In this document: positions 18,553 through 28,674 of the stretch, in pieces
Position numbering within the stretch: the first letter of the stretch is position 1
How the letters are laid out: each line of letters starts with the position of its first letter
Program-made: the position numbers and the translations under genes
The notes under the pieces: model-generated
What the model saw: only the letters and a program-made list of their open reading frames with translations
What the model was told of the DNA's origin: nothing
Database searches by the model: none
Source: Gemmatimonadales bacterium
GTDB lineage: Bacteria > Krumholzibacteriota > Krumholzibacteriia > LZORAL124-64-63
Direction: 5' to 3'
NCBI GenBank assembly: GCA_019038745.1
Contig: JAHOYV010000024.1
Location: 59,324-123,323 of the forward strand
Length of the DNA: 64,000 nt

Positions 18553-19175
18553 CTCTGCACCACCTTGCAGAGGCGCAGGACACGAGAGTCAAGCTGATGC
18601 CCCTCTGCGTCCAGGGCGCTGAGATTGACTTCGATCCGGGGTCGGTCTCCATCCAGGTCGATCCCCACGGCAAGTCCCGCGACCACTCCGCCTCGGCTTC
18701 CGGTCAGGGTTAAAATTCCCCGGGACCGAGTATTTTCGATTACTTCCTCGATAAAATCTTCGTGGCCGCTCGTGACATAGAGCACTTCGATTTCGGCCCC
18801 ACCCAACTTCCGTGCCAGATCGTCCTGATCGCTCCAACTGATGGTTGCGAATTCGAATTCTACGTTGTTGACGGTTTTTCCAGCGGCCTGGGTCAACACT
18901 TCGACCATTGCCGTAAGATTGGCATACGAATCATCATTACCTTTACGATGAAGGACTCCGATTCGCAAACGGGGTTCCTGTACATCCCAGAGCGTGCGGT
19001 CATAGGTGAGCAATTTGAAAAAGATCGGCAACTGGGACGACTCGGGCACAACCTGCGACCGGGCGATCCCCGACGGCAATCCCAGAAGGAAACAAACGAG
19101 GACCAGCACATTTGCAAGGCGCACCGGTCCACCATACCTGCTTGGGTTTCCGAAGTGGGGAGTGAAAGCCTGCAT
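18549..19175 (-). CDS. YfiR-like periplasmic protein (DUF4154 family)
   Basis: The start at 19175 (MQAFTPHFG, 208 residues) is chosen because AAGGA lies about ten bases before it; the longer frame would run deep into the preceding receptor gene. A signal peptide (NVLVLVCFLLGLPSGIARS) is followed by one domain with LPIFFKLLTYDRTL, LRIGVLHRKGN and the C-terminal GGVVAGLAVGIDLDGDRPRIEVNLSALDAEG, which fits the YfiR/HmsC-like DUF4154 pattern. YfiR itself is a periplasmic repressor of a membrane signalling enzyme in Pseudomonas. Here the partner would be the kinase that overlaps it by four bases. The family call is good; the ligand is unknown. Confidence 0.75.
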   Translation of the reverse strand: MQAFTPHFGNPSRYGGPVRLANVLVLVCFLLGLPSGIARSQVVPESSQLPIFFKLLTYDRTLWDVQEPRLRIGVLHRKGNDDSYANLTAMVEVLTQAAGKTVNNVEFEFATISWSDQDDLARKLGGAEIEVLYVTSGHEDFIEEVIENTRSRGILTLTGSRGGVVAGLAVGIDLDGDRPRIEVNLSALDAEGHQLDSRVLRLCKVVQR

Positions 19176-19192
19176 TCGCTGTCGTTCCTTGC

Positions 19193-21130
19193 TCAGTATT
19201 CCAGTACAACGCTCAACAGAATTCTCCGTCGCTGCTCGATTCCAAGGGGGTAGTCCCTGATGCGGCGGTCCAACATGTTTTCGACAGCCAACGTGTACCG
19301 ACAATCATCGCTCCTGCGAACGCTCCAAATTGCGTCCAGGAAAAACCGTTCATCGGCGAGACCCGTCTCCCCAGCGCTCAACTCACCGGTCGTCCACTCC
19401 GCCTGGCTGCGAAATCGGTTGACCAGCCGGATCTGATGATCCTTCCACGGACGGACGGTCCCCGAAAAATAGGCCGTGTGAGCCGGGGCCTGGGTCAGGT
19501 GATCTCCTGAATCCACGTCTTCGAGCCATACGTACGAGTATCCCCCTGACAGACGCAACCAGTCCGCCGGCTCAACCTGAATTCCAATTTCTCCGCCCGT
19601 TGCCTGCCAGGACGCTTCATTCATGAAGGCCAGTACGGAAGGAATGCCGGGTGGAGCGGGCGGAGAGGAAAAGAATTCGACGGGCTGCATTCCGATCAGG
19701 TCCTCCATATCGTTTCGAAACACGGCCAAGGACAACAGCATATCTTCGGCCACCAATCCCTGGTATCCCGCTTCGTACGCCTGGAGGACTTCGCTGTTTA
19801 CGTTCAGGTCCCCACGGACTACCTGGATCATTCCCGGCATCACCTCCACCTCCGTGGACCAGTAGGTTTCCAGATAACTGGGATCGCGATAGGCCTTGCT
19901 GAAGGAAACCCGCAGCGCGTGATCCGCGTGGGGCTTGAACACGACCCCACCGCGGGGTGACAGATGGCCCCCAACGACCGGATGGTGTTCGTAGCGCAGA
20001 CCGGCCGAAACATACAGCTGGTCGTTCGGATTCCATTCCTCCAGTACGAAGCCCGCGTAGATATCCTGTTTCCGGGTAATTCCCTGCTGACTGAAGTTCG
20101 TTTCCTGGTGGCGGTAACTGCCGCCCCAGAGGAGGAAGTGATCCTCGCCCAAGCCAAGCGAGTGCTGCAGTTCAAGGTCGTGCATGTTGCTTTCGAATCG
20201 AGCTTGGCCCGTCGTGATATTCACAGTCAATGGCTGAAAATCGAAACCCCACCGATTCATGTACCAGCGCGCCTCGAAACTGCCGAAATTGTATCCGGCC
20301 CGCACGTACGAATTGTTTCCGTCGGCAAACAGCATCGCATCGGATGGAACCAGCGTGGACGTCCCGTTTGTATGTCCACCTCCGAAGGCGAGTTGTGAGT
20401 CGTCGGTCAGATCATAACGGACCTGGCCGTCGAAGCGCACAATCTCGGCATCCTTCATTCCGGACTCCCAATTGTCGGAACGATCCCAGGTCGTGCTGAA
20501 CTTCCAACTGGTATCATCGACACGTCCGGCGTTCCGAATCACGCCGTTCGACTCTCCCAGGTTCGTAGCCATCGTACGGACGGTGGTGCCGGATTTCTCG
20601 TCGGGCGTAAAGGTGATGATGTTGATCACTCCGGCGAAGGCGTTGGCTCCGTACATTGCCGATCCCGGGCCCTTGATGACTTCGATGGCCTTGATGTCTT
20701 CCAGACTGATCGACAACTGGTCCCACATGGTCAAACCGTACAGCTCCACGTAGACCGAACGCCCGTCCACCAACACCAGCATGGCGTTGGATCCCGCCTT
20801 GTTCATGCCGCGTGCCGACACGTCAAAGCTTGAACTTGAGGTTTGTATCACGTCGAGCCCCGGCACGAGGCGTAGCAGCTCGGGAATCGACCGCGCTCCG
20901 CTAGCTGCGATCTCGTCGGCGGTGACAACGGTGGCGGCCACCGGCGTCTCGCTGATCTTTTGCTCATACTTGGAGGCCGTTATGATGGTTTGATCCAGTA
21001 GGGATTCCAGATTTAGTTCGGCGAAATCCTGGAATTCGGACTGCTCTCCGGCAATCCCCATTCCATGGACGATGCCGACGATGGCCAGCAGGGAAACAGC
21101 CAGCAGCAGAAAACGAAGAATTGGATACAT
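19193..21130 (-). CDS. TonB-dependent outer-membrane receptor
   Basis: From the ATG at 21130 (MYPILRFLLLAV, 645 residues), with GAGG before it. A signal peptide is followed by a plug domain (about 35-165) with ITASKYEQKISETPVAATVVTADEI, SIPELLRLVPGLDV, GSNAMLVLVDGRSVY, IKAIEVIKGPGSAMYGANAFAGVINIIT. The remaining 480 residues are alternating beta strands forming the 22-strand barrel, ending in an aromatic residue (LEY). The plug resembles colicin I/vitamin B12-type receptors. It leads an operon with a YfiR-like gene (17-base gap) and a hybrid kinase, so it may act as a signalling receptor as much as a transporter. Substrate unknown. Confidence 0.9.
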   Translation of the reverse strand: MYPILRFLLLAVSLLAIVGIVHGMGIAGEQSEFQDFAELNLESLLDQTIITASKYEQKISETPVAATVVTADEIAASGARSIPELLRLVPGLDVIQTSSSSFDVSARGMNKAGSNAMLVLVDGRSVYVELYGLTMWDQLSISLEDIKAIEVIKGPGSAMYGANAFAGVINIITFTPDEKSGTTVRTMATNLGESNGVIRNAGRVDDTSWKFSTTWDRSDNWESGMKDAEIVRFDGQVRYDLTDDSQLAFGGGHTNGTSTLVPSDAMLFADGNNSYVRAGYNFGSFEARWYMNRWGFDFQPLTVNITTGQARFESNMHDLELQHSLGLGEDHFLLWGGSYRHQETNFSQQGITRKQDIYAGFVLEEWNPNDQLYVSAGLRYEHHPVVGGHLSPRGGVVFKPHADHALRVSFSKAYRDPSYLETYWSTEVEVMPGMIQVVRGDLNVNSEVLQAYEAGYQGLVAEDMLLSLAVFRNDMEDLIGMQPVEFFSSPPAPPGIPSVLAFMNEASWQATGGEIGIQVEPADWLRLSGGYSYVWLEDVDSGDHLTQAPAHTAYFSGTVRPWKDHQIRLVNRFRSQAEWTTGELSAGETGLADERFFLDAIWSVRRSDDCRYTLAVENMLDRRIRDYPLGIEQRRRILLSVVLEY

Positions 21131-21673
21131 GGAAACAGCCTCACGAAGGAAAATCGACTCGACCGACCTGAAAATCACACGAAAGTTCTATTCTATAATC
21201 GGCCCAGTATCTCCCGTCTGAATTAAAATATTTCCTTAATTCCCCCGATGCTCCACGGCTGAAACAGGTTGAACCCCAATCCGTTGGGATCAAACACCGC
21301 CCTGATTCGAGAATAAACATTTTCAGGGCAGGGGGCTGGAGAGGAAACATCCTGTCGTTACCATCTAATCCGTCCGCCTTGCCCCAGTTGCGGTTAAGGT
21401 TGGAGCAGTATAGCATAGATGTATGTTCAAAATCACAATTCTGCCCTTTTCTGGGCTATGTTTTCACTCCTTTCGGCTGTTAACCTGAGCTCCCTTCGTA
21501 AGCACAGGAATTCAGGCATAGAGAAAGAAATCGGCATCATTTCTGGACTGGGATAGGGCTGTCAATATGTTACAATTTCATTGGATGGATTAAATGGTAT
21601 AGACAGGTCGAGATTGCGGTTGGCCGCGAGAGATTTACGGATGTTGGACATGATCTTGGGTGAACATCCAAGC
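21131..21673. other. Intergenic region carrying two copies of a dispersed repeat
   Basis: About 540 bases between the receptor operon start and the end of the next kinase gene, both on the minus strand. It should hold the operon promoter, but no clear one was found. A 25-base core (GGATGGATTAAATGG-type) occurs at 21351-21375 on the minus strand and at 21583-21607 on the plus strand; the latter is part of a 60-base repeat. No protein was recognised in the short frames here. Confidence 0.5.
21541..21600 (+). repeat. Dispersed 60-bp repeat, copy A
   Basis: This segment matches the reverse complement of 63227-63286 with about seven differences over 60 positions. Both copies lie between genes. 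The shared core at its right end is also found in shorter form at 21351-21375 and 28548-28570. Confidence 0.7.
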
Positions 21674-24600
21674 TTACGATGGCTTCCGTGTTTGCAATAA
21701 TCGTGAGGTAGCATCCAGAAGCTCAGCAGAGAGAATAGGCTTCTTAAGCTTGATATCTGCACCTAATGACTCGGCCAGATGCAGGTACTTTTCGGCAGTA
21801 CCCCGGCAGCCACCGGAAATGGCGATGATCTTCACATGAGGGAAATCGCGTCTGAGTTCCCGGATTGTCTCAAGGCCCTCTTTCTCGGGCATAACAATAT
21901 CGGTGATCACAATATCAGTAGCCTCTTGCCGGTAGTAATGGCACCCCTCAACACCGTTGGCGGCTTCAGTGACCTTGTGCCCTGCATTCTCCAAAATTAT
22001 CTTGAGCACGTCGCGTGTGACTTTATCATCCTCGATGAGAAGGATCCTGGCGGAGTCAGGTGATTTCAGGTGTTCATCCGGGAAGGGACCTGCAGCCTTG
22101 GCAGCCGTACCATCAACGCCGTCCAACACTGCCCGCACGCGGTGCAACAGGGTGTCACGCCGATAGGGCTTCTGAATGAGCAGCATCCCCTCGTTGAGCA
22201 CGAAGTTGGTGTGAATGGCATTCATGCTGTACCCACTGGCAAACAAAAAGCGCACCCCAGGCCAGTCTTTGCAAACTTTCTGGTAAACGGCTTTACCACC
22301 AAGTTTGGGCATCATCACATCAAGCAGCGCAAGATCGATCTGCTTTCCATGGGTCTCAAAAATACGCACCGCCACCTCGCCATCAGAAGCGGCCAGGACC
22401 GTGTAGCCTGCCTGCTCCAGCAGGGCTTTGGCCAGCTCAAGCACCGTTGTATCATCTTCAGCAAGCAAAATCGTTTCAGTGCCACCGTGGGCAGGGCCCT
22501 CGATATTGGCACCCACAGCGCTAGCCATGCGCTCGATCAGCGGCAGATAAACTTTAAAGACCGTTCCATTGTCGACCTCACTGTAGACGTGCACCATTCC
22601 CTTGTGCTGCTTGACGAGACCATAGACTGTCGAGAGCCCGAGACCGGTGCCTTTGCCCACATCCTTGGTGGTGAAGAAGGGTTCGAAGATGTTGGCGAGG
22701 ATCTTTTCGTCCATTCCGCAGCCCGTGTCCGCAACACTGAGCAATACGTAGCGCCCCGGCTTGGTCCAAGGGTGATCCTTACAATATTCATCGTCAACAC
22801 GGACATTTTCAGTTTCTATGGTAATTGTGCCACCGGTGGGCATAGCATCGCGCGCGTTGACACACAAGTTCATCAGAATCTGCTCGATCTGCCCCGGATC
22901 AGCACGCACAATCCCGAGTTGGTGACCAGCCAGAACTTCAAGCTGGATGTGCTCACCGACCACACGTTCGACCATCTTCACCAGGTTGCGAACCAAGTCG
23001 TTGAGGTCAATATCACTCATCTCAAGCACCTGTCGGCGGCTGAACGCCAGAAGTTGACGAACCAGCACAGCGCCACGACCTCCTGCCTTGAGTACCTCGC
23101 CGATGTGTTTGTGCATATCTTGGTCTGGGTCCAAATCGGCCATTGCCATCTCGGAGTAGCCTGTAACCGCCTGCAGGATATTGTTCAAATCATGGGCGAC
23201 ACCACCTGCGAGTTGCCCGATGGCCTCCATTTTCTGGGCCTCTAGAAGTCGAACTTCAGCTTCCTCGCGACGTCTACTTGTCTGCTGATGTTCGATGGCC
23301 TCACTCAGCGCGTGCGAAATGCCATCAATGAGCCGACGCTCCTCCTTGAGGAATGGTCCTTCGTCTAAAGCAGGTCTTTCCTCCATGTAGAACACTTCAA
23401 CCGCTCCGCGAGGCTCCCCTTCAACGATAATATCCGAGCTTAGCCGCCACTTGGTTTCCTCGAAGGGTTGCGAGACAAACTCCTGTTCGCCCAGTCGGAT
23501 CCGCCCACGCGTGATTTCCGGATAATGCCACCCTGGTGGGATCAGCAATAGAACCTCTTGGAAGACCTGTTCAAGCGAAACACGCTTGTGGATTGAATCT
23601 GCGACGCCAAACATACAAGCCAATTCCTTGACCCGTTCGCCCGTCTCGAGAAGAAGCCTTGCCTCCTCCTCCTCGGCCAGTTTGCGTTTAGTGAAGTCTA
23701 CGAAGGTGATAACGACTTGCTGAATATCGCCAGCATCATCAAAGGCCGGAAACCCATCGGCCAGAACCCATGCAACATCGACCGTGTCCGGCCGATTAAC
23801 TCCCACTACCAAGTCGTGAACCGGTTTCTTTGTCATCAGAATTTGAGATACCGGAAAATCAGTTTCGGGCATGATGCTGGAATCCACGCGTAGGAAACTC
23901 CAAGACGGACTAATTAGCTCCTTGCCTCGCATCTGTTCTTCTGTGAGACCCAATATTCTGCAGGCGGCAGGGTTTGCAAGCTGGACCGAGCCATCTGCAG
24001 CATGAACAACAACCCCGGCCTTCAGACTGTTGAGCAAATGCTGGTACATCTCTGCTGTCCTAAACCGCTCTTCCTCATCCAGTTTGCGCGCTGTGATGTC
24101 GAGAAGAGTTCCACAGGCACGAACCGGCTTGCCTTCGGGGTCACGTTCGATCACCCTTCCCAGTTCATGCACCCAGACCCATTTGTCCGACTTGTGGCTC
24201 AGGCGATGTTCGGTCTCGAAGAGTGGACTTTTTCCCTCCAGGTGCTCATTCAATTCTTTCATCACGTATGGCTTGTCATCGGGATGAATACGATTTTCCC
24301 AGCTGCTAAGAGTCGGTTCGAATTCCTCCACTCCATAACCTAAAATGCCGGCAAAGCGCTCATTGGTTATCAATGCTCCAGTTTCAATATCCCAGTCCCA
24401 TGTTGCCAGATTCGAACTGGTGATTGCCAACTTTTTATGCTCTTCGCTTGCCGCCAACTCCTTGATCAACCTTTGCTCCTGCGCAACCTCTCTGGGGATC
24501 CAACGCCGAACCAGGAGAGCAAACACGACAACTCCGGCAATGATGTTGATCAGTTTGGGAATAAATAAATATTGTGAGTGTCCCAATGTGGTACCGATGA

Positions 24601-24823
24601 ACTCTGGAAGGAAACCGAACTTGGAATTGAAGTAGAGGCCGAAATACAAACTCTCAAAGAGTGTTCGGAAAGCATCCAGCGCCAGGATTGTCAAAAGAAC
24701 GGCAATGCTTCCTCCTCTCGCGCTGATATTTCTCATCCTGACAAGATAGAGGCCCAGGATGATTGACCAGAGGATAACCAGGACCCAGTATGAAATTGGT
24801 GTAATTAGTTCAAATATGGTCAT
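21674..24823 (-). CDS. Multi-domain PAS/GAF hybrid histidine kinase with two receivers
   Basis: A 1049-residue kinase with AAGGTGGA before the ATG. The N-terminus has three membrane segments (about 10-27, 38-55, 90-110). Then come two PAS domains (about 140-260, with IHPDDKPYV and [10 protein letters not shown]; about 275-385), a GAF-like domain (about 400-510), HisKA with [12 protein letters not shown] (phosphorylated His), HATPase ([40 protein letters not shown]), receiver 1 ([24 protein letters not shown]) and receiver 2 ([24 protein letters not shown]). The kinase core is close in type to the one at 13669. No dedicated partner lies beside it. Confidence 0.92.
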   Translation of the reverse strand: MTIFELITPISYWVLVILWSIILGLYLVRMRNISARGGSIAVLLTILALDAFRTLFESLYFGLYFNSKFGFLPEFIGTTLGHSQYLFIPKLINIIAGVVVFALLVRRWIPREVAQEQRLIKELAASEEHKKLAITSSNLATWDWDIETGALITNERFAGILGYGVEEFEPTLSSWENRIHPDDKPYVMKELNEHLEGKSPLFETEHRLSHKSDKWVWVHELGRVIERDPEGKPVRACGTLLDITARKLDEEERFRTAEMYQHLLNSLKAGVVVHAADGSVQLANPAACRILGLTEEQMRGKELISPSWSFLRVDSSIMPETDFPVSQILMTKKPVHDLVVGVNRPDTVDVAWVLADGFPAFDDAGDIQQVVITFVDFTKRKLAEEEEARLLLETGERVKELACMFGVADSIHKRVSLEQVFQEVLLLIPPGWHYPEITRGRIRLGEQEFVSQPFEETKWRLSSDIIVEGEPRGAVEVFYMEERPALDEGPFLKEERRLIDGISHALSEAIEHQQTSRRREEAEVRLLEAQKMEAIGQLAGGVAHDLNNILQAVTGYSEMAMADLDPDQDMHKHIGEVLKAGGRGAVLVRQLLAFSRRQVLEMSDIDLNDLVRNLVKMVERVVGEHIQLEVLAGHQLGIVRADPGQIEQILMNLCVNARDAMPTGGTITIETENVRVDDEYCKDHPWTKPGRYVLLSVADTGCGMDEKILANIFEPFFTTKDVGKGTGLGLSTVYGLVKQHKGMVHVYSEVDNGTVFKVYLPLIERMASAVGANIEGPAHGGTETILLAEDDTTVLELAKALLEQAGYTVLAASDGEVAVRIFETHGKQIDLALLDVMMPKLGGKAVYQKVCKDWPGVRFLFASGYSMNAIHTNFVLNEGMLLIQKPYRRDTLLHRVRAVLDGVDGTAAKAAGPFPDEHLKSPDSARILLIEDDKVTRDVLKIILENAGHKVTEAANGVEGCHYYRQEATDIVITDIVMPEKEGLETIRELRRDFPHVKIIAISGGCRGTAEKYLHLAESLGADIKLKKPILSAELLDATSRLLQTRKPS

Positions 24824-24929
24824 TCCACCTTGCCCTTTGGTTTGGCGCTGATGCTTGTTTCAGTTTCGGGGATTTTGACTGAATGAGGCTACTTCCGCCA
24901 GCCAAAACATTCAATAAAAGACCAAATTT

Positions 24930-25110
24930 TGAATGGGCTTCGCCAATTATTCTAAGAGTTCTTCACCCATGGTGCCACGGGTTTGGCAGTTACCTCAATT
25001 CCCATATTCATTACCATGTCCTGGTAACTGATGGCGTTTTTTCTGCCGGCCAGGATGATGATTTCGAGTTTCACCCTTCACTTGATCTTGTGATCTTGCC
25101 GTCCACACGA
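24930..25110 (+). pseudogene. Central (HUH) fragment of an IS91-family transposase
   Basis: Within a short open frame the stretch GFGSYLNSHIHYHVLVTDGVF, then DDDFEFHPSLDL, has the layout of the HUH nuclease core of Y2/IS91-type transposases. The His-x-His-x-His triad is encoded at 25003-25017. The Tyr-containing region downstream is lost. It lies between divergent genes. This part is missing from the remnant at 12868-13594, but whether both come from one insertion cannot be told. Confidence 0.6.
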
Positions 25111-25279
25111 TATACAATGCCGGTCTGTGATATCGAAGAAAAGAAGATGTACCTCCTCATTATAAAGTAAACGGAACATTTCCCTCCCTCTTTCCGTCTC
25201 AACCAGAACGCAGTACATCAGTGTTCAACTTCGAAGGAGCGAAGAACCAGAAAAGACATGACCTCCGAAACCATGGGTA

Positions 25280-28200
25280 ATGGATGGGAGCAATGGTATC
25301 ATGTCCTTTATTATTATCGCCTTCGCGATATTTGCATTGCTACCGACATCTTCCCTTGCCCAAGATGACCATATCATTTTCTCACAACTTTCTATTGAAG
25401 ACGGCCTTAGCCAGAGTATCGTTTCATGTATTGTCCAGGACCGCCAGGGCTTCATGTGGTTCGGCACTGAAGATGGTTTGAATCGTTACGATGGCTATGA
25501 CGTAAAAATTATACGAAATGAACCGGACAACCCCAACAGCTTGAGCTATAACGAAATTCTCTGCCTCCTTGAAGACAGCCATGGTTGTATATGGATTGGA
25601 ACATTTAATGGTGGGCTAGACCGCTTCGATCCGGCTACTCGGGAATTCAAACATTTTCGCCATAACCCGCTAGATCCAAAATCCCTTAGTAATAACATCG
25701 TGCGCGCCATCCATGAGGACAGTGCAGGAAATATTTGGGTGGGTACTGATGCCGGCCTTGATGTTCTTGATCAAGTTTCAGAAAAATTTACCCGGCATAT
25801 TCACAATCCAGACATCCCGGGATCACTTAGCCACAATGCCGTCCTTAGAATTTTGGAAGACCGCCGGGGAACCCTGTGGGTTGGAACCAATGGCGGCGGT
25901 TTAAACCGGAGGGAAATTGGCACCACAGAATTCGAACACTATGAGGCAACACTTGATAATGGCAACTGTCTTGGTCATCAGACAATACGCTCGCTTTACG
26001 AAGACAGGTCAGGGGCCCTTTGGGTAGGAACCGATGGAGGCGGCCTGGTAAGAATCAGTGCTGACCGCAAAACCGACACGTGTTTCCTGAACAACCCCGA
26101 TGATCCATCATCACTTAGCGACAATAGGATTTATGCTGTTTTTGAGGACAAAAACGGGTTGATCTGGATTGGGACAGATGGCGGAGGCCTTGTACGCCTG
26201 GATACAGCAACAGGGCAATTTACTTCTTACACCAACGACCCCAATGACAATTCAAGCATAACCTACAACCAGATCCGAACCATATTCGAAGACCGTTCCG
26301 GAGTTATTTGGGTTGGCACATATGGCGGCGGTGTTAACCGTTTTGACGGCAAGCGAAAAGCATTCCGAGTCTTTAAACCGGACTCTCGCAATCCCAACAG
26401 CCTCAGCCATGACATCATCTGGTCCATTTGTGAAGATGCCCGTGGTGACCTCTGGATTGGTACCCATGGTGGCGGTCTTGATCGCCTGGACCGGAAAACT
26501 GGGACGTATACAAATTTCAGGCATGACGAAAACAACCCCAATAGCCTTAGTCACGATGTGGTGCGTGTAGTTTTCAAAGACAACAATGGGTTGCTGTGGC
26601 TGGGAACTAACGGAGGTGGTGTTTGCACCTTCAATCCCTCCACTGGGCAATTCAGAAAATATATTCATGACCCCCATAACCCTGAAAGCATAAGCCATAA
26701 CCAGATACGATCGATTTTTGAAGACAGTAACGGTGTCATCTGGATAGGCACCAATGGTGGCGGATTGAACCGGTTGGATAGAACCACCGGAAAATTTACT
26801 CGTTACCAACACGATCCTTCAGATCCAGCAAGTCTGAGTAATGACTATGTGCGGATAATTTTCGAAGACTCCAGAGGTTTATTTTGGTTGGGGACCCAGG
26901 GAGGAGGGTTGGAAAAACTAGACCGACAAACAAGTACATTCACCCACATCCGCCATATTCCAGGCAGAGATAATTCGCTGAGTAATAATTTTATTTTCTC
27001 CATTTTTGAGGACCGTGATCATGTCCTTTGGCTTGGCACCTGGGGTGGCGGACTGAATCGGTTTGATGTGACAGAAAACACTTTCACCTACTTTACTACC
27101 GAAAATGGTTTGGCCAGCAATGCCATTTATGGCGTGCTGCAGGATGAAAAAGGCAGATTGTGGATGAGCACGAACAATGGCTTGTCACGCTTTGATTCTA
27201 AAACAGGTTTATTCAAAAGCTATAACATTGAAGACGGCCTGCAGAGCAATGAATTCAATGGTGGCTCATACTATTGCAGTCCCGATGGTGAGATGTTTTT
27301 CGGCGGCATCCATGGCTTCAATTCCTTCTTTCCTGCAATGATCAAGGACAACCCGGTTCCCCCTCCCCTTGCCATAACATCCTTTTTAAAAATGAACCAG
27401 GAATACCAATTCAGTCGGCCGATCGGAATGCTCAACGAGATAACGTTATCACATCGTGACTTCATTTTTTCCTTTGAGTTTACTGCTCTGGATTTCAGTG
27501 CATCAGGCAAGAACCAGTATGCCTACATGATGGAAGGCTTGCACGAAAACTGGATATTCACTGGTCCCAATAAAAGGTCCGCCACATTCACAACCTTGGC
27601 ACCAGGCCACTACAAATTCCGGGTCATTGGATCAAACAACGATGGGGTGTGGAACCGGGAAGGAACCAGTGTCGACATTATTATTTCTCCTCCCTTTACA
27701 CGAACCTGGTGGTTCAGAATTTTAATGGCAGCAACCCTTGTAACAGTGGCGGCATTCTTGTTTCGCTGGCGCATCCACAACGTTAGAATTTCCTCGGAAT
27801 TACAAACAGCGCGCACTGCCCAGATGGGCATTATGCCTCAAGCCGATCCCGTCATAACAGGATTGGACATTTCAGGAATTTCTATTCCCGCCTATGAAGT
27901 GGGTGGTGATTTTTACGATGTTTTCTGGCAGGACAAAGAGGAAACACACCTTGCCGTTGCTGTTGGCGATGTTTCCGGAAAAGCCATGAAAGCCGCCATG
28001 GTGGCCATCCTTTCCAGTGGTATGGTTTATTGTGGTGCAGATAAATGCAGGCGGCCCAGTGCCCTTTTAAAACAATTAAACAGATCCCTGTTTGCAAAAA
28101 CTGACGAAACCATGTTCACGGCACTGAGTTTTCTTTCCATCGATATTCAAAATCGAGATATCACTTATGCATTGGCTGCCATGGAACCACCCGTCCTGGT

Positions 28201-28525
28201 GATCAACGGAAAAGCCCATAAACTTCCCGATGCACGGTTGGGACTTCCCCTTGGTGCCTTTGATGATATTGAATACCAGGATTGCAGTGTGCAACTGGAA
28301 CCCGGCCAGGTGTTGGTCACCTATACCGATGGTGTTGTTGAGGCCCGAGATAAGGGCGAAAATTTTTATGATAACCATCGCCTGTTGGCTTTACTGGACA
28401 GCATTTCCAGCAAAAACCTGTCAGCACTGGAAATTAAGGACAAGATTGTGGAAGACGTGCGCCAATTCACAGGCGGCACACTCCAGCATGACGACATGAC
28501 TCTGGTGGTTATCAAAGCAACGTAA
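25280..28525 (+). CDS. Two-propeller sensor with Y_Y_Y domain and SpoIIE-type PP2C phosphatase
   Basis: A 1081-residue protein. A signal/membrane segment (IMSFIIIAFAIFALLPTSSLAQ) is followed by about 14 regulator-propeller repeats (LWVGTNGGGLNRLD pattern, period about 45), enough for two seven-bladed propellers. A Y_Y_Y domain follows (QYAYMMEGLHENW...YKFRVIGSNNDGVWN), then a membrane helix (IFLMAATLVTVAAFLF region) and a C-terminal PP2C of the SpoIIE/RsbU kind (GGDFYDVF, AVGDVSGKAMKAAM, LVTYTDGVVEA, HDDMTLVVI) with the metal-binding Asp residues. It likely senses an outside ligand, perhaps a sugar by analogy with hybrid systems, and dephosphorylates an anti-sigma antagonist. The start may be 25280 or 25301. 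No partner-switching genes are nearby. Confidence 0.9.
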   Translation: MDGSNGIMSFIIIAFAIFALLPTSSLAQDDHIIFSQLSIEDGLSQSIVSCIVQDRQGFMWFGTEDGLNRYDGYDVKIIRNEPDNPNSLSYNEILCLLEDSHGCIWIGTFNGGLDRFDPATREFKHFRHNPLDPKSLSNNIVRAIHEDSAGNIWVGTDAGLDVLDQVSEKFTRHIHNPDIPGSLSHNAVLRILEDRRGTLWVGTNGGGLNRREIGTTEFEHYEATLDNGNCLGHQTIRSLYEDRSGALWVGTDGGGLVRISADRKTDTCFLNNPDDPSSLSDNRIYAVFEDKNGLIWIGTDGGGLVRLDTATGQFTSYTNDPNDNSSITYNQIRTIFEDRSGVIWVGTYGGGVNRFDGKRKAFRVFKPDSRNPNSLSHDIIWSICEDARGDLWIGTHGGGLDRLDRKTGTYTNFRHDENNPNSLSHDVVRVVFKDNNGLLWLGTNGGGVCTFNPSTGQFRKYIHDPHNPESISHNQIRSIFEDSNGVIWIGTNGGGLNRLDRTTGKFTRYQHDPSDPASLSNDYVRIIFEDSRGLFWLGTQGGGLEKLDRQTSTFTHIRHIPGRDNSLSNNFIFSIFEDRDHVLWLGTWGGGLNRFDVTENTFTYFTTENGLASNAIYGVLQDEKGRLWMSTNNGLSRFDSKTGLFKSYNIEDGLQSNEFNGGSYYCSPDGEMFFGGIHGFNSFFPAMIKDNPVPPPLAITSFLKMNQEYQFSRPIGMLNEITLSHRDFIFSFEFTALDFSASGKNQYAYMMEGLHENWIFTGPNKRSATFTTLAPGHYKFRVIGSNNDGVWNREGTSVDIIISPPFTRTWWFRILMAATLVTVAAFLFRWRIHNVRISSELQTARTAQMGIMPQADPVITGLDISGISIPAYEVGGDFYDVFWQDKEETHLAVAVGDVSGKAMKAAMVAILSSGMVYCGADKCRRPSALLKQLNRSLFAKTDETMFTALSFLSIDIQNRDITYALAAMEPPVLVINGKAHKLPDARLGLPLGAFDDIEYQDCSVQLEPGQVLVTYTDGVVEARDKGENFYDNHRLLALLDSISSKNLSALEIKDKIVEDVRQFTGGTLQHDDMTLVVIKAT

Positions 28526-28547
28526 GATGCTTGGATCAACGGGAACC

Positions 28548-28570
28548 GGATGGGTTAAATGGTAGGGACA
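28548..28570 (+). repeat. Short copy of the dispersed repeat core
   Basis: GGATGGGTTAAATGGTAGGG and the next three bases match the right end of the repeat at 21541-21612 at about 20 of 23 positions. Flanking bases are unrelated. It lies just behind the propeller phosphatase gene. Confidence 0.45.
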
Positions 28571-28674
28571 AAAATTAGATTTGTTGCGTATAATACGCTT
28601 GTACTCTTCAAATAGCGCATCCGACTCCCGATTGGTAAAGTCGGTCTTCAAGTCTCCAAATGGGAACAGTACAA

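Noticed and set aside
21141..21416. 91-codon minus-strand frame ahead of the TonB receptor
   Set aside because: No ribosome binding site or family; it overlaps the receptor start and one copy of the dispersed repeat.
22070..23245. 391-codon frame opposite the large hybrid kinase
   Set aside because: It runs antisense to the HisKA-HATPase-receiver region, whose motifs are unmistakable. Its translation shows no domain.
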